Of a stretch of DNA of 64,000 nucleotides, positions 60,570 to 64,000 are shown one piece after another. Source of the stretch: an uncultured Bacteroides sp. (GTDB lineage Bacteria > Bacteroidota > Bacteroidia > Bacteroidales > Bacteroidaceae); NCBI GenBank assembly GCA_944322285.1, contig CALUOR010000009.1, positions 1 through 64,000 of the forward strand. The letters run 5' to 3'. Each line of letters opens with the position of its first letter. Within the stretch, counting starts at the first letter, position 1. A program made the translations under genes and the position numbers. The notes under the pieces are model-generated. The model ran no database searches. It had not been told where the DNA came from and saw only the letters and a list, made by a program, of their open reading frames with translations.

Positions 60570-62009
60570 TTACATCCCGAACGAGAAATGGTCGATGGAA
60601 TCGTAAACCACACTGGCAATGCTCAACACGATGATGCCCGCCGTGCATATCAGCAGACTGGCACGGGTATAATTGTCGCTCCGGAAAGCGGCGATAGGCT
60701 CATCGCACGGATTGATGTACATGGCTTTCACCACACGCAGGTAATAGTAGAGCGAGAGCACCGTGTTGACCAACGCAATGAATACCAACAGGTGGAAACC
60801 GCTGTGGAAAGCCGCCGCAAAGATGAAGAACTTCGAGAAGAAGCCCGCGAACGGCGGAATGCCAGCCAACGAGAACAACGCCAAGGTCATGAGGAACGCC
60901 AGTTTGGGATTGGTACGGTAAAGTCCGTTGTAATCGTCCAGCGTGATCTTCTGCGAACGCAGGTAGACGATAGTAATCACGGTGAACACCCCCAAGTTGG
61001 CAAACAAATAAATCAGCACGTAATACACCAAGGCCGTCATACCCTGTGCCGTGCCGCTGATGACGCCCAGCATGATGTAACCTGCCTGCGAGATACTACT
61101 GAAAGCCATCAGTCGCATCAGGTTCTGTTGGCGCAGGGCGAAGAGGTTGGCCAACGTAATAGAAGCTATCGTTACCCAGTAGAGCACTTCCTGCCACTGG
61201 TCCACCATCGGGGCGAATACTTTATAAAGAATGGCCATCAGCACGAAAGCCGCCGAACCTTTGGAAACCACACTCAAATAAGCGGTCACCGTACTGGGTG
61301 CTCCTTCGTAGACATCGGCCGTCCACAAATGGAAAGGCACCAATGAAATCTTAAAGCCCATGCCGGCGAAGAAGAATACAAAGGCCATTACCTGCAAGGC
61401 GTTTCCGTCCATCCGTGCGGGCAGGTCCGCGAAATAAAGCGTTCCTGTCGTACCATATATTAATGAAAGACCAAAAAGCAGCAGGCCGCTGGAGAACAGG
61501 GCGGTCAGGATATACTTGGCACCCGCCTCGGCGGAGTGGTGACGGTATTTGTCGAAAGCCACCAATGCGGCCATCGGGATGCTGGCGGTCTCCAGCCCAA
61601 TGAAGAACATCAGGAAGTGTCCGGCTGAAATCATGAAATACATACCCAGCAGCGTACTGAGCGTCAGGAAGTAGAACTCGCCTTGCTTGACTGCGTTGTC
61701 GGTACGGCGCATCCATTCGTGAGCCATAAGGAACACGATAAGCGTACCGATACTGAGGATGGACTTCACAATGTGTTGAATGGGACTGTTGTAGTACATG
61801 CCGCCAAAAGCTTCCGCCACCGGACCGGGTACGATGGTAACGGCAATATGTATCAGCATCAACGCCACAGGCAGCATGGTGTTCAGCACCGGACGCCCGT
61901 CACGCTTGTGCGCGTCCGGACTCATAAAGAGGTCGGCTATGAAGAGGATGAGGATGACGGCTATCAGCGACAGCTCTTCTTTCATCACGAGAAATTGACT
62001 GTAATCCAT
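60570..62009 (-). CDS. nuoN: NADH-quinone oxidoreductase subunit N
   Basis: 479 residues from [18 protein letters not shown]; an earlier in-frame Met (62039) would begin right at the nuoM stop and is less likely. About 14 transmembrane helices of the antiporter-like Complex I subunit. Conserved segments include [31 protein letters not shown] (helices 4-5), [23 protein letters not shown] with the proton-channel Lys, [17 protein letters not shown], and [20 protein letters not shown]. It contributes one proton-pumping unit of the respiratory chain. It is the last gene of the operon. Confidence 0.97.
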   Translation of the reverse strand: MDYSQFLVMKEELSLIAVILILFIADLFMSPDAHKRDGRPVLNTMLPVALMLIHIAVTIVPGPVAEAFGGMYYNSPIQHIVKSILSIGTLIVFLMAHEWMRRTDNAVKQGEFYFLTLSTLLGMYFMISAGHFLMFFIGLETASIPMAALVAFDKYRHHSAEAGAKYILTALFSSGLLLFGLSLIYGTTGTLYFADLPARMDGNALQVMAFVFFFAGMGFKISLVPFHLWTADVYEGAPSTVTAYLSVVSKGSAAFVLMAILYKVFAPMVDQWQEVLYWVTIASITLANLFALRQQNLMRLMAFSSISQAGYIMLGVISGTAQGMTALVYYVLIYLFANLGVFTVITIVYLRSQKITLDDYNGLYRTNPKLAFLMTLALFSLAGIPPFAGFFSKFFIFAAAFHSGFHLLVFIALVNTVLSLYYYLRVVKAMYINPCDEPIAAFRSDNYTRASLLICTAGIIVLSIASVVYDSIDHFSFGM

Positions 62010-62039
62010 GGAATACAAATCTGAATTATAAGTTATCAA

Positions 62040-63524
62040 TTAGAAATTAAGCACATTCACTATCGGCAGGACACTCTCGCCTATCATGTCGCTAATCCAC
62101 CACGGAGCCATACCCAAAGCGGCCACGCAGACGATGAGCACGATAACCGCCGTGCGCTCGTCCCACGTAGCGTCGGTCAAGGCCAAGTGGTGTTTGTTGG
62201 TGCAGGTACCATAAAGTATCTTGCCCACCAGACGGAGAATGTAGACTGCCGTAATTACGATACTGCAAGTAGCGATGACGGTCCACGTGCGGTGGAAAGT
62301 ATCGGCATGCTCGAAAGCGCCATTGAAGATGGTCATCTCGGCCACGAAACCGCTCAAGCCCGGCAAACCTAAGTTGGCCAAACCGGCTATGACGTAGCAG
62401 ACGGAGAGGAAAGGCATAATCTTCATCAGTCCGTTCAACTCACGCACGTCGCGGGTGTGGGTTCGTCCGTATATCATACCGATGAGGGCGAAGAACAAGG
62501 CCGTCATTAATCCGTGGCTCAACATCTGAAGCACCGCACCCGTGCTGGCCGTCTGGTTCATCATCAGGATAGCGAAAAGCACCAAGCCGCAGTGGCTCAC
62601 GCTGGAGTAAGCGTTGATGTACTTCAAGTCGGTCTGTACGCAAGCCGAGAAAGCGCCGTACACCACCGAGATACCCGTCAGAATGATGAATATCCATCCC
62701 AATTCCTGCGCGGCTTCCGGCATCAGGTACATGGCGATGCGGAAACAGCCGTAACCTCCCAGCTTCATCAGCACGCCGGCATGAAGCATGGACACAGCCG
62801 TAGGCGCCGAAGCATGACCGTCGGGACTCCATGTGTGGAAGGGGAACAACGCGCCCAGCACGCCAAAGCCCAAGAAAGTCAGCGGGAACCAAATGCGCTG
62901 CTGCTCAATGGGGATGTTATGCAATCCGGCAATCTCCAGCAAATTCATGGTCGTTGCGCCGCTGCCGTAGTAAATGCCCAGGATGCCTATCAGCAAAAAG
63001 GCGGAACCACCCATCAGCATCAGCGTCAGCTTCATGGCGGAATATTCCTTGTGTCCGCTGCCCCATACGCCGATGAGCAGGTACATCGGTATCAAAGCCA
63101 CCTCGTAGAACATGAACATGGTGAACAAGTCGATGGAGATGAAGAAACCGAACACACCCAACGACAAGAACGTGAACCAAAGGAAGTATTCCTTGGTGAG
63201 CGGTTGCAGCCGCCACGAGGCAAACGTACCGGTAAACACGATAATGGCCGACAGCAACAGCATGGCCACCGAAATGCCGTCCACTCCCACGGAGTAATGT
63301 ATGTTAAGGGCGGGGTACCAGACCATGTCGGCACAAAACAGCATTTCGTCCGTAGCGCCATTACTCCGCGCGTTGAGATACATCACGGTCAACGCCACCG
63401 ACAATGCCACCAATGCCGAAGCGCCCGTCACCATCACCGCGCGTATCTGGCTGATGTTGCGGCTCAGCCAAAGCCCCAGCAGCATCAGCAACGGAATCAG
63501 AACAAATAAAGATAAGAAGTTCAT
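62040..63524 (-). CDS. nuoM: NADH-quinone oxidoreductase subunit M
   Basis: 494 residues, an antiporter-like Complex I subunit with about 14 transmembrane helices. LFTMFMFYEVALIPMYLLIGVWG near 135 carries the conserved channel Glu, GFGVLGALFPFHTWSPDGHASAPTAVSMLHAG near 218 the conserved Lys/His region, and INAYSSVSHCGLVLFAI near 305 and NLGLPGLSGFVAEM near 380 are family signatures. It lies 30 bp before nuoN and 33 bp after the nuoL stop, in the usual L-M-N order. Confidence 0.97.
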   Translation of the reverse strand: MNFLSLFVLIPLLMLLGLWLSRNISQIRAVMVTGASALVALSVALTVMYLNARSNGATDEMLFCADMVWYPALNIHYSVGVDGISVAMLLLSAIIVFTGTFASWRLQPLTKEYFLWFTFLSLGVFGFFISIDLFTMFMFYEVALIPMYLLIGVWGSGHKEYSAMKLTLMLMGGSAFLLIGILGIYYGSGATTMNLLEIAGLHNIPIEQQRIWFPLTFLGFGVLGALFPFHTWSPDGHASAPTAVSMLHAGVLMKLGGYGCFRIAMYLMPEAAQELGWIFIILTGISVVYGAFSACVQTDLKYINAYSSVSHCGLVLFAILMMNQTASTGAVLQMLSHGLMTALFFALIGMIYGRTHTRDVRELNGLMKIMPFLSVCYVIAGLANLGLPGLSGFVAEMTIFNGAFEHADTFHRTWTVIATCSIVITAVYILRLVGKILYGTCTNKHHLALTDATWDERTAVIVLIVCVAALGMAPWWISDMIGESVLPIVNVLNF

Positions 63525-63557
63525 TATGCTAAGTATAAATTATCAATTAGAAACTCA

Positions 63558-64000
63558 TTACACCATTAATATAAGTATCAACGCCAACACGCCGAGCAGG
63601 AAGACCAGCGCATATTGTTGCACGCGGCCGCTCTGCAGCGTCCGGATGGAGTCGCTCGAAGCCTGCGAGCTCCATGCCAGGAAGTTGAAGAAACCGTCTA
63701 CCACGTGGCGGTCCCACCAAGCTATCGGACGGCTGACGCAACCGAAGATGATGCGGTGCGTGATGAACTGGTACACCTCATCAATATAGAAACGATGGTA
63801 GGCGGCCGTCCACAGACCGTTGAAACGACGTGCCAAGGCATCGGCCACAGGCTGACGGTCGCGGGCATACATCCACGTGGCAAGCGCAATGGCTGCCAAA
63901 GCAATCACGATGCTCGTGCAGGCGATGGTCAAGTCGATGTGAATGTCGTATGCCTGGCCATTGGACGATACCAGATGGCCGAAAGGCAACGCCCAACCGC
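63558..64000 (-). CDS. nuoL: NADH-quinone oxidoreductase subunit L, C-terminal part
   Basis: The 3' part of the gene; the start lies beyond the window. The open frame runs to base 64000 and encodes the long lateral helix and final transmembrane segment of NuoL: RFNGLWTAAYHRFYIDEVYQ, WWDRHVVDGFFNFLAWSSQ, SIRTLQSGRVQQYALVFLLG and LALILILMV at the end. These are the standard C-terminal NuoL motifs. Confidence 0.93.
   Translation of the reverse strand, partial: GWALPFGHLVSSNGQAYDIHIDLTIACTSIVIALAAIALATWMYARDRQPVADALARRFNGLWTAAYHRFYIDEVYQFITHRIIFGCVSRPIAWWDRHVVDGFFNFLAWSSQASSDSIRTLQSGRVQQYALVFLLGVLALILILMV

Noticed and set aside
62514-63509. 331-codon plus-strand frame opposite nuoM
   Set aside because: It is fully antisense to a well-supported nuoM; the translation is low-complexity, His/Gln/Arg-rich and lacks family motifs. 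It is a by-product of codon bias in GC-rich DNA.

Overview
The window is chromosomal DNA from a member of the Bacteroidales, most likely Bacteroides or Phocaeicola. The evidence is two SusC/SusD pairs, GH92 and GH36 glycosidases in a polysaccharide utilisation locus (PUL), an Lnb-type DUF4105 protein, a DUF4286-ruvC-pulA cluster, a methylmalonyl-CoA decarboxylase operon, a Bacteroides-type nuo operon, and many perfect Bacteroides -7 boxes (TAnnTTTG) with no clear Shine-Dalgarno sequences. Several start codons were moved downstream of the longest possible start because a -7 box overlaps the longer version or because a signal peptide begins at the later Met.

Layout. 1-77 is the 3' end of an unidentified gene. 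148-13748 (minus strand) is an AT-rich PUL, transcribed GH92, GH36, SusC, SusD, GalM, M24-like protein, M81 (MlrC-like) protein, with a divergent AraC regulator (13941-14834). 14902-24133 is GC-richer housekeeping DNA: dnaG, a GH25 lysozyme-like protein (minus), then an Lnb-type lipoprotein N-acyltransferase translationally coupled to a degenerate alkaline-phosphatase-superfamily protein, then secA. 24382-25698 is a CNNM/CBS transporter-like protein. 26044-30656 is the propionate/succinate operon: methylmalonyl-CoA epimerase, carboxyltransferase, a lamin-tail/OadG fusion, biotin carrier and OadB-type sodium pump. 30910-37859 holds PAP2 phosphatase, an MFS sugar porter with a divergent AraC regulator (a close paralogue of the PUL regulator), a nitroreductase, a ModF-like double ABC ATPase and an M23 peptidase. 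37987-40893 is DUF4286-ruvC-pulA.

40996-41069 is tRNA-Ala(GGC). Immediately beyond it (about 41.1-44.9 kb) lies a decayed accessory island: a three-gene HipB-HipS-HipT-type kinase module, an antitoxin with a truncated RelE-like toxin, two tiny ORFs, and a frameshifted and truncated DUF3871 gene. 44912-47671 is an AraC-oxidoreductase-hydrolase group. 47754-50089 is a GT2 glycosyltransferase and mtaB. 50306-50512 encodes a small Ala-rich lipoprotein. 51369-51707 is an AAA-ATPase pseudogene, 51814-53529 a Ser/Thr kinase with Sel1 repeats. 53673-60014 is a second SusC/SusD pair with a beta-helix lipoprotein. 60570-64000 is nuoL(partial)-nuoM-nuoN.

The most unusual material is: the predicted catalytically dead phosphatase coupled to the lipoprotein acyltransferase; the lamin-tail/OadG fusion in the sodium pump; the HipBST-like toxin module; the PUL that combines alpha-mannosidase, alpha-galactosidase and two peptidase-like proteins; and several families of intergenic repeats, including a ~155-bp element present as two inverted copies (46.6 and 50.8 kb) plus a diverged third, and clusters of short palindromes with about 22-24-bp spacing at 9.0, 24.3, 36.5 and 50.6 kb. 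All functional calls rest on motif recognition by eye; no database search was run.
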